DNA from: Warburgia ugandensis
Lineage: Eukaryota > Streptophyta > Magnoliopsida > Canellales > Canellaceae
Reading direction: 5' to 3'
Length of the DNA stretch: 64,000 nt
Assembly: GCA_035236585.1 (NCBI GenBank)
Contig: CP141126.1
Coordinates: 71,215,414-71,279,413 of the forward strand
This document shows, piece after piece, positions 20,681-32,054 of the stretch. Under the pieces are notes generated by a model. It ran no database searches and had not been told where the DNA came from. It saw only the letters and a program-made list of their open reading frames with translations. A program made the position numbers and the translations under genes. The stretch's first letter is position 1. Every line of letters starts with the position of its first letter.

Positions 20681-22535
20681 TGTTGAGTGCTAAATTTTGA
20701 CTAAAATTCCCTCAATTTAGCATCTAATTATATCATCTAATCCATTAATTTTATAATTTTATATTAAATACGTAGTTTAGCTCAAATTGATCATCTAACC
20801 ACTAATTTGGAAAATTTTAATAGTTAGATGATCATCAGAGTTAATCAAATGATTAAATCTTAGTTCAAATGATCCTAATTGATTTTTATATGTTGCACAC
20901 AAACTAGATGGGAATTGGATGGTTTAGGTCTAGTTGAATGGTGCTAGATCATCTTAAAAGGCAAGATGGAATGGTTTCTAATGGAAGACTAAGAAGGAAT
21001 GGGAAGCCGGTGAAGCTATGTTGTTCTTTCAAAAGTGGAAAGCATGCTATTGTGGAGGAGTTGAATATAGTTTCTATCTTTAGAGGGGAACTCGTAATAG
21101 GAATGCCCAAAGAAGGAGAAACCATACTTATATGTGGAAAGTGAAGAAGAAAGAAAAAGGCTAAACCGTGAGATCTAAACTAGAAGGCCGTGAGCTTTAA
21201 AAAAAGAGGAAGGGAGAATTGGGGAGGTTTGTAGACCAAAGGAAAACTTGAATTGGAGACCATAGAACCATAAGAAGGAAGGAGTGAAAAGGAAGTGAAG
21301 AAGCTAGCTGCACCGTACAAGAGAGATCAAAGGAAAAACAATTGAACCATAGCCATTTTTTTTTCCAGCCATCTCCCTTCCAATCCTCTCCCTACCAAGT
21401 ACGCATCACTGTAGGCTTCCATCTCTATTCATCATCTCTTTCTCATTCTTTGCCATCATTCTAGCTTCTTTCCCACTGTTGTTCACTAGTTTTCATTCTA
21501 ATTACCTACCATTCTACTCCTCATTTCAGTCTTCACTATTATTCATTCCAGCCTCTCTTCTAATTGGTTTTTTTTTTTTTTTCCTTTAACATTTAAGCCT
21601 CTATTCATCACTACTATTTTAGTCATTGTATTGATAAAAAAAAATTCATGTTTCTTTATTGATCTTAATCAAAACCCAAATTGGGTTTCACCAAAATCCC
21701 TTTTCCCCCTTCATTTCAAAGTTTCAAAATAGATAGGGAGCTATTTGATAGCTCCCTCTTGGTTAAGGTTGAAGAAGGAAGAGTTTTAAACCCAAAAATT
21801 CCAAAAAATGCCCATGGTCCCTCTTCTTTAATTTCATTTGTATTCCCAATTTGTCCTTTTCCCTATTCTTTTTTATTCCTATTCTATCTTATCCTTCTTC
21901 ATGTTCCATTGTATCTCCATTTATCCTATTCTCAATTAATCCTTTAGCATGGCTATTCCAATTCCTCATTGATTAAAGCTTAACTAAATCAACAGTTTAG
22001 CTTTAACCAAACGGAATAGTTTCATTTTTATCCTTTTTCTTTTCATATTTTCAATTAAAGTTCATATCTTCTTCTTAGCACATTTTATAATTAATCTAGA
22101 GGGTCTACTCCTAAATCTAAAGTAAAAAAATCAATCTATCCAATCTTGATTTTTTGCATCAATCTATATCATTAGATTTTTAGAAGATCTTCATAATCTA
22201 GTCATTGAATCATTAATCAGAGACTTGAGCGATGGATTGATGAAGGGTGTTCAACTTGGATGTGATCAGAATTGAACAATCTTGCTACGATCAAGCTAGA
22301 GAAGTGGATTTCAATTGATATTTTATTTAATTTTTTGTCTTTTGAATTCAAAATTTTGTATTTTTGTTAAATCAATAGATCTAAGTTTTTAGTTCATTGT
22401 TATTTAATTTTAGCAATTTTTGGTAAATAAAATTTTATTTAAACTTCATTTTCATTAAGTCTAATCTCAGTGTGATCAACCAGTACTTGCATAAAATATG
22501 CTACAATAACTTGTACACTTGTGAAAATTAATCAA
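20681..22535 (+). mobile_element. Athila/Tat-like 5' LTR (plus strand)
   Basis: It starts TGTTGAGTGCTAAATTTTGA and ends after GTGTGATCAACCAGTACTTG and TTGTACACTTGTGAAAATTA. A decayed primer-binding site follows. It is the same family as 1-1443, which shares the GGAATTGGATGGTTTA block and the tail. ORFs of 68 and 88 codons (20938-21144, 21681-21947) are inside the LTR and have no recognisable domain. Confidence 0.75.
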
Positions 22536-22540
22536 ACAAG

Positions 22541-22563
22541 TTTTTCTCACCATTTTTGGGGAC
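22541..22563 (+). other. Decayed primer-binding site (Athila-type)
   Basis: TTTTTCTCACCATTTTTGGG then GAC corresponds to TTTTTGGCGCCATTGCCGGGGAC with substitutions. Position and flanking AACAAG agree with the sites at 18098, 43479 and 58221. Confidence 0.6.
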
Positions 22564-23010
22564 GTGCAAAGGAGTTTTCATAAAATTTAACAAAAACCAA
22601 AAATCTCAAAAATAAAAAATTTAGAAATTGCATAATCAAAAATAAAAACCATTTTTAATGCATGATCATTTTATTTCTTGAAATTTTGTACTTGCTGCTA
22701 TTTTTTTATTTTGTAGAAAATTGGAAAAAGAGAAACTCATGGAGGATCTCAATTAGGATAGCTAAATTTTTGTTTTGAGTGAATTTTCATGATGATGCAT
22801 TGTATTTTTTATTAGTTGTAATTCATTTGAAAGGGTTGCAATAATACAAGTCAAGGGTGGACCATCATAACCTAGAAGTAGAGGTAGAATATAAATGGTC
22901 TCATCCTTGTGCTAGAAGATCTTATCCAAGACTTCATTACGAGTAGTCCTAACTCCTTATAAGTCCTAGATTAGGGTTACATAATTATAATAAATTTGCA
23001 TATATAGATA
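22564..23010 (+). mobile_element. 5' leader of the plus-strand Athila/Tat-like element (truncated)
   Basis: It contains a block at 22830-22945 (GCAATAATACAAGTCAAGGG then TGGACCATCATAACC) that is also present in the leaders at about 43755 and 58360. No gag follows, because the element is interrupted by other insertions from about 23011. Confidence 0.55.
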
Positions 23011-23106
23011 CACTACTACACAGGGGGCTTTTAAAGTCAAGTAAAACTAATAAAAGAAGTCCCTTAATAAACGACTTCTATTGAGCCAACTTGAAAAGTT
23101 GATAAC
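23011..23106 (+). mobile_element. Possible CACTA (En/Spm) terminus
   Basis: CACTACTACACAGGGGGCTT begins a segment with inverted short motifs (AGAAGTCCCTTAATA / ACGACTTCT), as in ends of plant CACTA elements. It abuts the truncated chromovirus LTR at 23107. A CACTA-type transposase remnant lies on the far side of the chromovirus, which fits one CACTA element split by the later insertion. This is inference. Confidence 0.4.
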
Positions 23107-23783
23107 TAGTACGCCCTAGGGACTGTCCCTGGTTCTTTTGTGGCTCCCTAGAGCCCCGTTTTGCATGGTTTTTCATGCAAAAATTTGGGGAACTCATCCT
23201 AAGACTAAGGGGGAGATGGGTTTGGAGGGGTTTTTGGCATACCTAGTTCGTGGCCGGGTTTTTTCCATGTTTTCTCCTCTTGCCTACCTCTCCATGATGT
23301 GTTTTTTCCAAGCTTTTGGGCTGCCATTAGAGGCACCTAGGAGCTCTATTTATAGAGCTCGAAGAGGGTTCTGGAGGGGGTTCTTACCACCACGGAATGG
23401 CAGTGGAGAAACCTCCAGAATGGCGATGGTTTCTCCCCTGCACACCTCTGTTCTAGAACCCTCTAAGAGGTTTGGGAAGAAGAGGGGTGCCCGTATCAAA
23501 ACGGGTCCCTGTTTTTCTCAGGCCAAATCCGTTTTTAATTTAAATTACACTTTTGCCCTTAAACTTCAAAGGGCTATAACTTACTCATTTTAACTCCGAT
23601 TTGAGTGATTTTGGTCTTGTTGGATTCCTATTTCTGAGACGCACCTAAGGTACTAGTCTTAGGACCAACTTTCTGGGTCCATTCAGGGTGAATAGTGAAA
23701 TGACCAAAATACCCTTATCTCCAAAAAGTGAACTTTTCATTACTAACTTGGGATTTCAATGTTACAAAAATGGAGTCATTACA
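23107..23783 (-). mobile_element. Truncated 3' LTR of the chromovirus
   Basis: The sequence matches 30188-30867 closely. It starts (minus) TGTAATGACTCCATTTTTGT at 23783 and stops abruptly at 23107, about 1.85 kb short of the 5' LTR length. The TATA box (minus CTATAAATAG, plus about 23349-23358) is retained. The 151-codon plus-strand ORF at 23138-23593 recurs in the other LTR copies as antisense sequence and is not a gene. Confidence 0.88.
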
Positions 23784-23796
23784 TTCTTACCCCCTT
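23784..23796 (-). other. Polypurine tract of the chromovirus
   Basis: Minus-strand AAGGGGGTAAGAA directly precedes the LTR start TGTAATG. Confidence 0.75.
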
Positions 23797-23818
23797 AGGG
23801 GAATTTTCCCCCCAAAAG

Positions 23819-25450
23819 TCAAAAGATCTTGGGGTACTTTTCTCGCATTTCTGACTCCGGTTCCCAAGTCTCTCCTTCCATGTGCGCATTTCTCCACAAA
23901 ACTTTGACTAAGTGTATGTCCTTGTTCTACAACTTCTTACTCTTACAATCCAGAATCTCAACTGGTCTCGTCTCTAGCTTGAGATCCTCCATCAACTCTA
24001 TGGGTACCTGGTTGATGACATGAGCAGCGTCAGGCATGTACCTCCTTAGTATAGATATATGGAATACGTTATGCACTTCAGATAGCTGAGGGGGTAGTGC
24101 AATCCTGTAGGCCACTTTTCCCACTTTCTCCAAGATTTCAAAAGGTCCTATGTAACGCGGACTAAGCTTGCCTTTGATACCGAACCGCATAATTCCTTTA
24201 GTGGGAGATATCTTCAGGAAAACGTGCTCTCCTATGTCGAATTCTAATGGTCTCCTCCTTTGATTAGCATAGCCCTTTTGCCAGCTTTGAGCTGTGAGGA
24301 GTCATCTCCTTATGAGTTTGACCTTCTCGGCGCATTGCTCCACCAGCTTGGACTGGAGCACCCTAGACTCTCCAACTTCAATCCAATTGGTGGGTGATTG
24401 ACAGGGTCTCTCATAGAGCACCTCGTATGGAGCCATGCCAATGCTTGACTGAAAGCTGTTGTTGTACGCGAACTCTACTAGCGGTAGGTTTTCATCCCAG
24501 CTTTGCTTCCAATCGAGGGCACAGGTTCGCAACATATCTTCGACTATCTAGATCATGCGCTCTAATTGTCCATCGGTCTATGGATGGAAGGCTATGCTAA
24601 AGTTCAAGGAAGATCCTAAGGATTTTTGGACTGACTTCCAGAGTTGTGAAGTGAAGCGGCAATCCCTATCTGAAGTGATACTAAGGGGTATGCCATGTAA
24701 AATCACTATCTCTTTGATGTATAGCTGAGATAGGCTGTTAGTGGATTGGGTATGGCGTATAGGAAGGAAATGGGCTATCTTAGTCAATCTATCAACAATT
24801 ACCCAGATCATGTCATGACCCTTAAAGGTCTTGGGTAACCCTACAATGAAGTCCATGGTAATATGGTCCCATTTCCATTTGGGCAACTCAAGGGGTTGTA
24901 ACTATCCCACAGGTCTTTGATGTTTAGCCTTTACTTGTTGACATGTTAGACACTTTGCCACAAATTCCCCTATGTCTCTTTTCATACCATCCCACCAATA
25001 TTGTCTCTTTAAGTCTTGATCCATCTTAGTTCCTCCTGGGTGTATAGTATACTTAGACCGATGATCCTCTTTTAAGATTTCTTGTCTTAATTCTTCATTA
25101 GTCGATACCACTAATCTTCCTTGCATGTAAACGCTACCATCTTCCCCTTTAGTAAACCCTGGTTTTCCTATGAAAGCTTGTATATCTAGATCTCCTTTCT
25201 GTTCTTGCTTAACCTTTTCATTAACAGCCGACTTTATCGTTAGTCCTGCCATAATGATCTTGCTCTTACTTATGTCTGGTTTCCACGTTATTACTTCTTG
25301 TAATAGCTTCCATCTCTTAGTCAATAAACTTGCACACATCCCTTGGGTTTTTCTACTTAATGCATCAGCTACCACATTAGCTTTTCCAGGGTGATAATGA
25401 ATGGAGAAGTTATAGTCTTTTAAGTATTCCATCCATCTTCTTTGTCGCAT
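23819..25450 (-). pseudogene. Chromovirus integrase and chromodomain (with end of RNase H)
   Basis: The start reads MRQRRWMEYLKDYNFSIHYH then PGKANVVADALSRK, the RNase H end. The HHCC zinc finger follows (H..YTIHPGG ... CLTC). The DDE core has Asp in TMDFIVGLP and in TSDRDCRFTS, and Glu in TDGQLERM. After VEFAYNNSFQSSIGMAPYEV come RYIGPFEIL with VAYRIALPP and VHNVFHISILRRY. A C-terminal chromodomain (VKVLWRNAHMEGETWEPESE then MREKYPKIF) ends at a TGA at 23819-23821. Stops occur after RPVG (replacing a codon at about 24899), after FHP, after ERMI and after LIRR. The catalytic residues themselves are preserved. Confidence 0.92.
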
Positions 25451-26560
25451 GTTTAAGTCTTGTTGGGAAAAGATATATTTAAGACTCTTATGATCTGTAA
25501 AAACTTCAAACTTTTCCCCATATAAATAATGTCTCCAAATTCACAAGGGAAAGACTATGGCCGCTAATTCCAAGTCATGGGTGGGGTAATTGACTTCATG
25601 CTTCTTGAGTTGCCGAGAAGCATAAGCAATTACCTTCCCATGTTGCATAAGTACGCAGCCTAGTCCTTGTTGTGAGGCATCGCTGTATATCTCAAATTTG
25701 CCACTTCCTGAAGGTAAGGTAAGAACAGGTGCTGTAGTTAACTTTCTCTTTAGTTCTTGGAATCTTTCCTCACATTTATCAGTCCATTCAAATCTTGTGT
25801 CTTTCCTGGTCAGCTTAGTTAGAGGTAAAGCAATTCGTGAAAAACACTCGATGAATCTCCTGTAATATTCGGCAAGTCCTAAGAAGCTTCTTATTTCTGT
25901 GACTGTCTTAGGTCTTTCCCATTTCTGTACTGATTCAACCTTAGCGGGGTCGACTGCTATGCTATCTTGAGAAATAATGTGTCCTAAGAAATTAACCTTT
26001 TCCAGCCAAAACTCACACTTACTGAATTTTGCATATAACTTGTGTGCTCGTAGGGTGCTTAATGTTATCTTTAGATGTTCCTTATGGTCTTTAGGAGTTT
26101 CTGAATATATTAAGATATCATCCACAAACACTATGATGAATTTATCTAAGTACTCCTTTTACACCCTATTCATGAGGTCCATAAACGCGGCTGGAGCATT
26201 AGTTAAACCAAAGGACATCACTCTGAATTCATAATGACCATATCGAGTCCTGAAGGCTGTCTTGGGGATATCTTCTTCTCTAACTCGAAGTTGATGGTAC
26301 CCAGATTGTAGATCAATTTTAGAAAAGACTCTGGCTGACTGAAGTTGATAAAAAAGATCATCAATTCGGGGAAGGGGATACTTATTCTTATTGGTGACCC
26401 TATTTAGCATTCGATAGTCTACGCACAATCTCATGGAGCCATCCTTTTTCTTAACAAAAAGGACTGGAGCTCCCCACAGAGATACGCTAGGTTGTATGAC
26501 CCCTTTGTCAAGTAGTTCCTGTAACTGGGTCTTCAATTCTTTTAGTTCTGCAGGAGCCAT
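25451..26560 (-). pseudogene. Chromovirus reverse transcriptase and RNase H
   Basis: The RT starts [20 protein letters not shown] and contains [20 protein letters not shown] and YHQLRV. The catalytic FVDDILIYSE motif comes after a TAG that breaks the frame following LMNRV (26159-26161). RNase H follows (KFEIYSDASQQGLGCVLMQ, DLELAAIVF, FTDHKSLKY) with another stop before IWRHYLYG. Upstream, a TGA at about 26558 separates it from the protease, where relatives have Arg (CGA), so a CpG decay event is likely. Confidence 0.93.
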
Positions 26561-27289
26561 TCAGTAAGGAGCTTTGGAAATGGGGGAAGTACCAGGTATA
26601 AGGTGAATGATAAACTCAATTTCTCTTGGCAGGGGGAGACCTGGTAAATCCTCAGGGAATACGTTAGGAAATTGTCGAACTACCTCGACATCCTCTAGCT
26701 TTAGTTGGGGACTCTTGACAGATTCAATCTTGGCCAAGAAGAAGGGGCATCCCTGAGCAATGTGCTTAACTGCTTTCATGGCAGAAATAACACATGCTCT
26801 AGAATAATCCTTTCTTCCTTGGAGGGTGAAAGTGATACGTTTATGGCGGCAATCAACAAAGGCTTGATGAAAGGCTAGCCAGTCCATATCTAGGATGATG
26901 TCAAAGTCATTCATATCTAAGTGAATAAGATTGGCATGTAGCAAATGATCTTTGCCCAAAACGGGGACATCTTGGAGATAAGAATAGGTGGGAAGTGCCT
27001 GCCCTACAGGAGTCATAACTTCTAGAGTGAAGTCCAGGTCCTGTGGTATAATGTCCACGGTTGATGCAAACTCCCGGGATATGAAAGAATGAGTGGAGCC
27101 TGTAACGAATAGAACTTTAGTAGGTGTATCATAGATAGAAAGAATACCTTCCACTACTGCATTTGAAGCCTGAGCTTGACTAGAAGTGAGGGCAAAGACA
27201 CGTCCTTGACTCCTTGGAACCTGATCTTCTTTATGCTCTTCAACTTTCCTTTTAGGACAATTACTAGTAAAATGTCCTAATTCTCCCAA
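26561..27289 (-). pseudogene. Chromovirus protease with second zinc knuckle
   Basis: The frame begins with the end of a CCHC knuckle (GELGHFTSNCPKRK); its first cysteine pair is damaged (CYSWEN). The retropepsin region reads TKVLFVTGSTHSFIS, where active enzymes have an Asp before (S/T)G, so the catalytic Asp is replaced by Val. The linker to RT carries VRQFPNVFPEDLPGLPLPRE. Confidence 0.88.
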
Positions 27290-28196
27290 CTATAGCAAGC
27301 GATGTTGAAAGTGGGACATGGTTTGCCTGAATGATTCCTGTTACACCTAGGGCATGTCTTCTAGTCTGGCCTTTTTCCTTTGTTTTCAAATGACTTCTTG
27401 AAAGGTGGCCTGGGTCCAGATGACTGAAATGGTCTCTTTCCTTTATTTCTCATGGTGTTGATGTTCTTAGTTTCCTTCATCGCTTGATTCCTTTGATAAT
27501 CTTTTTCGTATAGGGAGGCCATCTCTACGGCTTTGGCTGCGGTGGAAGGTTGGAAACCTAGAACTCTATTCCTGAGTTCTGGGTTGAGCCCATCTACAAA
27601 TATTTCTACCGCATCTCCCTCATCAGCACAAGCACGTGGTGCAAATCTTTGGAGGCTGATGAATCTATTTTCGTACTGTTGGATAGTCATGTTTCCTTAT
27701 TCTAAGTCCATAAATTCCTTTTCTTTCTATTTTCTTACATGTTTAGGATAATATTTGTCATTAAAGACCTTTTTAAACTCTTCCCATCCTATTGTTTCTC
27801 GCTGGTCAAAATAAGTCCTTTCCGCTGTTTCCCACCAAAAGGTAGCCTCTCCCCTAAACACAAATGTGGCCATGGGTACCTTTCTTTCTTCAGCTATGTT
27901 CATGGCTTTAAATATCTTTTCAATATCAATTAACCATTTTTCAGCTGTAGATGCTTCATCTTCTCCTGTGAATGAGGGAACTAATTTCTGAAACCTTTCT
28001 AACTAAACCTCAGTCCTATCTATTACTTTATCAGGGGAAGTATCTCAGGTGGTAGGGTTTGTCTTTGACTACTCATGTATTGTCCCATATGCTGTAAAAA
28101 TTGCTGGAATAATTCAGCCATCCCATTGCCCAACCCAATCGAGTCCACTGGTGGGACTTCAGGTCTTGGAACATTGCTTCCTTTCTTTCTAGGCAT
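27290..28196 (-). pseudogene. Chromovirus gag
   Basis: From ATG at 28196 (MPRKKGSNVPRPEVPPVDSI), after a frame slip near the TAATAG stops, the gag domain reads KLVPSFTGEDEASTAEKWL, then KIFKAMNIAEERKVPMATFV, GEATFWWETAERTYFDQRET and NDKYYPKHVR. It continues MTIQQYENRFISLQRFAPR and FVDGLNPELRNRV. A first zinc knuckle (CPRCNRNHSGKPC) follows. Several stops are present. Confidence 0.9.
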
Positions 28197-28323
28197 CTGT
28201 AAATCATAAGGTAATTCACAAGACCTTAGTATGTGTTATCCTATTACCCCTTACTCTTTCATGGATGAAACTTGATTATAAGTTATTCTCCTCATAACTG
28301 GGCTGTGAGTAACATCAAACCAC

Positions 28324-28336
28324 GCTCTGATACCAA
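28324..28336 (-). other. Primer-binding site (initiator tRNA-Met type)
   Basis: Minus strand TTGGTATCAGAGC follows the LTR end directly. This is the common plant primer-binding site complementary to the 3' end of initiator tRNA-Met. Confidence 0.9.
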
Positions 28337-28337
28337 C

Positions 28338-30867
28338 TGTGACGACTCGGGTTTTTTTATGATGCAAATTTAATAGAAAGGTGAGATCTCTTGTTTAAGA
28401 AATATAAAATGCATGAAATTCTTTTGGTTTTGAAAAGCAATCTTTCGTATAAAACCCCGAGTGTCAAAATACATTTTCAAATCATATAGCCATAGCATAG
28501 TTTTAAATTGACTCTATTCCCAAGAAAGTGTTAGTCACAGCCTCAGCTACAGAGAGTAATTACAATTAAGTATCATTCACTAAAAGATAAGGTAGGGGTT
28601 TACTTACTGGCACTTAGTTTGGACGTTCTCTATCACGGGTCTGTCGCTGTATATCCTGCCCTTAAGTGTTTACTTTGTGTCTAAAAAATGTTGAGGATTG
28701 GGTGAGTATATACTATACTCAGTAGGAGTCCATCATTACTAGTTTTACAATGCATGCTATGTTTAAAATTATATGCTCTTTAAAACATGTGCATGTTTGA
28801 ACACTCATGTTCAATATCGATATTAAAAACCATTGTCGAATTGGAATACTGACGACTTAAAGAATCGCATAATCCAAATCGAAAGTATCATATATATCAT
28901 AAACATAATGATATGCATAAGATGCTCAACTGAATCCAACTCATGGATATGTGGTATAGTCGACCATCCTCATATCATGCCATATGAAATGCAAGTAAAT
29001 CCTCAAAAACATAGGGCCCACTATGCCCACAATCTCCTCGCCATGTGGTCCCCGGGTACTTGGGGACACTAGGTCATAGCCTCCACGGGGCATATGACAC
29101 CTCGACCTAGTGCCGTGACACCAGTGGTAACCCCCTGTACCACATGCAGTAGACGTAGGGACATGCCTTTTTTTTTGCATGGTACCCTTTCCACCTAATA
29201 GTGGTAAAGGCTAAGAGGCCACCCCAGACCTCTCGGCATAGTACCCACGAGCTTACTAGCCCAAATCATATACGATCAATCAAGCAAAAACTTCTTTTTC
29301 AAAACCTATCCTCTTTGGGTACCTCACAACTGCCTACCCAGCATCTTTTGGGCACTCTAGCGTCTTTTGGTAACCCTCAAGGACATGCAACTTTTCAAAA
29401 CTCAATAACCACAAATCATGCAATTTATGCAATTGTTTGCAAAACATGTCTATGCATAATGTATTTATCATATGCATGCTGAATTCATTTAAAAAATTAA
29501 GTCATGCTAAACAAGTCATATAACTTATACTTAAAACATGCATTCTCAAAACAATCATGGGCCCTTTTTAAAAGTCTAGTAGCGATAGAGCACCTACCTG
29601 GTTTGGTCATGCTTACCCCCTTGTCCTCGTACACTCTTGCTCATAGTTTAGAGGAACAAGGTTAGCTTGGCCTATTTCTATAGGTTTTAGAATGGTTGAT
29701 CTCACTACTTAGGCATTAAGGGTTCATTCCCATGCCATGGGTCTCCTAAGGTCCTAACTGGGCCTTGGTATCATCAGGTTTACAAAGGTTTAGTGCCCCG
29801 CGCCACTACCATAGTTTAAGGGTCATACCCACCTTAGATAGGGCCTTGATTAGGTATTTTATGGTCTAGGTGTGTCCGCGTCGTTGATACAGACACAACG
29901 CCTTTCGTGGTGCCTCAATCGGAGCCCTAGAACTCAAGTTATGGGCATTTTACTCTCAAGTGTACATATAAGGCCCATACGAGGTGGAAGCCCGGGATGC
30001 TAAAGCGTCTGCATCAGCGGCGTGCGCCCCAGAGGGCACGTCTGCAGACACACCGGGCTTTCGCCCGTCATTCTCAATTGCGGGCACGTCCACGGACGCC
30101 CTCATCGGGTTTCCACAATGCACAAGATGCGTTTTGGTTTGACAGAGACCTGAGCATCCTATGGACGCCCTCGTTCGACCTTGTCAAACTAGTACACCCT
30201 AGGGACTGTCCCTGGTTCTTTTGTGGCTCCCTAGAGCCCCGTTTTGCATGGTTTTTCATGCAAAAATTTGGGGAACTCATCCTAAGACTAAGGGGGAGAT
30301 GGGTTTGGAGGGGTTTTTGGCATACCTAGTTCGTGGCCGGGTTTTTTCAACGTTTTCTCCTCTTGCCTACCTCTCCATGATGTGTTTTTTCCAAGCTTTT
30401 GGGCTGCCATTGGAGGCACCTAGGAGCTCTATTTATAGAGCTTGAAGAGGGTTCTGGAGGGGGTTCTTACCACCACGGAATGGCAGTGGAGAAACCTCCA
30501 GAATGGTGATGGTTTCTCCCCTACACACCTCTGTTCTAGAACCCTCCAGGAGGTTTGGGAAGAAGAGGGGTGCCCGTATCAAAATGGGTCCCTGTTTTTC
30601 TCAGGCCAAATCCGTTTTTAATTTAAATTACACTTTTGCCCTTAAACTTCAAAGGGCCATAACTTGCTCATTTTAACTCCGTTTTGAGTGATTTTGGTCT
30701 TGTTGGATTCCTTTTTCTGAGACGCACCTAAGGGTACTACTCTCAGGGCCAAATTTCTGGGTCCAGTTAGGGTGAATAGTGAAATGACCAAAATACCCTT
30801 ATCTCCAAAAAGTGAACTTTTCATTACTAACTTGGGATTTCAATGTTACAAAAATGGAGTCATTACA
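28338..30867 (-). mobile_element. 5' LTR of the chromovirus (2.53 kb)
   Basis: It runs (minus) from TGTAATGACTCC at 30867 to CGAGTCGTCACA at 28338. A TATA box (CTATAAATAG, plus 30429-30438) lies about 430 bp into the LTR, followed by a CpG-rich segment (about 29990-30180). ORFs within it on either strand (for example 29997-30329) have no relatives beyond other LTR copies. Confidence 0.92.
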
Positions 30868-31319
30868 TGTGCTTTCTTGGGAAAGAATGTCCTAAAAAAT
30901 CTAATTAGAAAGATATGATCATGTCATCTATTTGTATAAAATTTATAGTCAAGTGGAACCACTTACAATGCAAGAAATAGTTTGTGCAGTACTTTCATCT
31001 AAGAACTTGTTGTCAGTATGACCCACCAAAGGAACCATCTTCTAGAGGATGGAGAAATCAATGGGTTTTGTAGTCCCAACTTTCTTTTGCTGTCAAACAA
31101 AGACACTATAGTTAGAGAACAAAATGTATATAACTATAGTAGCATTAATTTGAGAGGGATAAATTATCACAAATGCTTACTTCGCACTCTTCTAAATGAG
31201 CATAGCCCAACCTAGACAGGTGGTGCTGCATATTTGTTTCAGGCACATTTCTATGTCTCACACTCTTTGCCTGTACATTTGTACATATGTAATCAAGTGC
31301 AATAATTAGATTTTATATA
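30868..31319. other. Unassigned DNA right of the chromovirus
   Basis: No recognisable domain; it contains a 65-codon plus-strand ORF at 31018-31215 of unknown worth. It may belong to the CACTA-type element whose transposase remnant follows. Confidence 0.4.
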
Positions 31320-31977
31320 TAATTAATTAAATGAAACATTGTTTCTGCACATTCCTCAAATTCAGTGGACATGCGGTTTTGTACAAATGCATTCCACTCC
31401 TCCTAGTCAATGACATTGGAGTAAGTGGAAAACATTGTGTATGCCCTTGATGAATCATTGACATATGGAGCTATCTAATTGTGAACAAGGTAGTTCTTCC
31501 ATTTTCTCCATTACTCACCAACTCCTTGCAATGCACGCATCTTCTTGTTATCAGGCACGTCAAAGGCAATCTACAAAGTACACAACAAATTATTATATTT
31601 GAAAATATTGTATGTTATAAATTTTATAATACATGTTATTAATGTTTACCTAGCTTCACCATTTCCCATATTGAATTTTTTGTCGAGGATGGAACAAGTA
31701 TCCAGTCCTTAAATATGATAGGAATCATGCTTCTTACTATATAGTAGAGGAAACTACTATAAGAGGCTACACTCACACCTATCTATTGCTTTCTACTATT
31801 GTATTGGATAGTTTCTTTAATTCCTTTAGACTTTCTCTTAATAACCTTTTCCTTTGTTGTTCACCCTCTACCCTTTCTCTTTTGAGTAATGCTCATGTTG
31901 GCCTCTTGTTTATGCTCTTCATTTTGGTCCTAATCTTCATTTTAATGTTCTTCTCATTCCATCATTATTACAAATAA
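31320..31977 (-). pseudogene. CACTA-type (En/Spm, plant transposase family) transposase remnant
   Basis: Minus-strand translation gives MIPIIFKDWILVPSSTKN with SIWEMVKL. After a possible 79-bp intron (31571-31649, GT-AG on the minus strand) it gives IAFDVPDNKKMRALQGVGE, stop, WRKWKNYLVHN, stop, IAPYVNDSSRAYTMFSTYSN. This is the W..WK..L block of plant En/Spm-type transposases. Highly charged Lys/Arg/Glu-rich sequence lies at 31786-31977. The exon phases do not join cleanly, so the copy is decayed or the splice points are misplaced. Confidence 0.7.
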
Positions 31978-32054
31978 GAACACAATGATATTAGAACAAT
32001 GATATAAAAAAGGCCATGTTATTCATTTAAAGAAAATGAATTGACATGACATAT

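Larger units (their letters stand above)
23107..30867 (-). mobile_element. Ty3/gypsy chromovirus (Tekay/Del-like), degenerate, full domain set
   Basis: The order on the minus strand is: 5' LTR (30867-28338), tRNA-Met-type primer-binding site, gag with zinc knuckles, protease, reverse transcriptase, RNase H, integrase with chromodomain, polypurine tract, and a truncated 3' LTR (23783-23107). Gag-pol has many stops, so the copy is dead. The shared parts of the two LTRs (about 677 bp) differ at only some 20-25 positions by eye, so the insertion is young compared with its neighbours. Confidence 0.93.

Noticed and set aside
23138..23593. 151-codon plus-strand ORF, partly repeated at 30221-30445 and on the minus strand near 44323-44818
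   Set aside because: It is antisense sequence of the chromovirus LTR and recurs only because the LTR does; it crosses the TATA box region.
28324..28336. tRNA-like motif (GCTCTGATACCA)
   Set aside because: It is the primer-binding site complementary to a tRNA 3' end; no cloverleaf surrounds it. The same holds at 37683.
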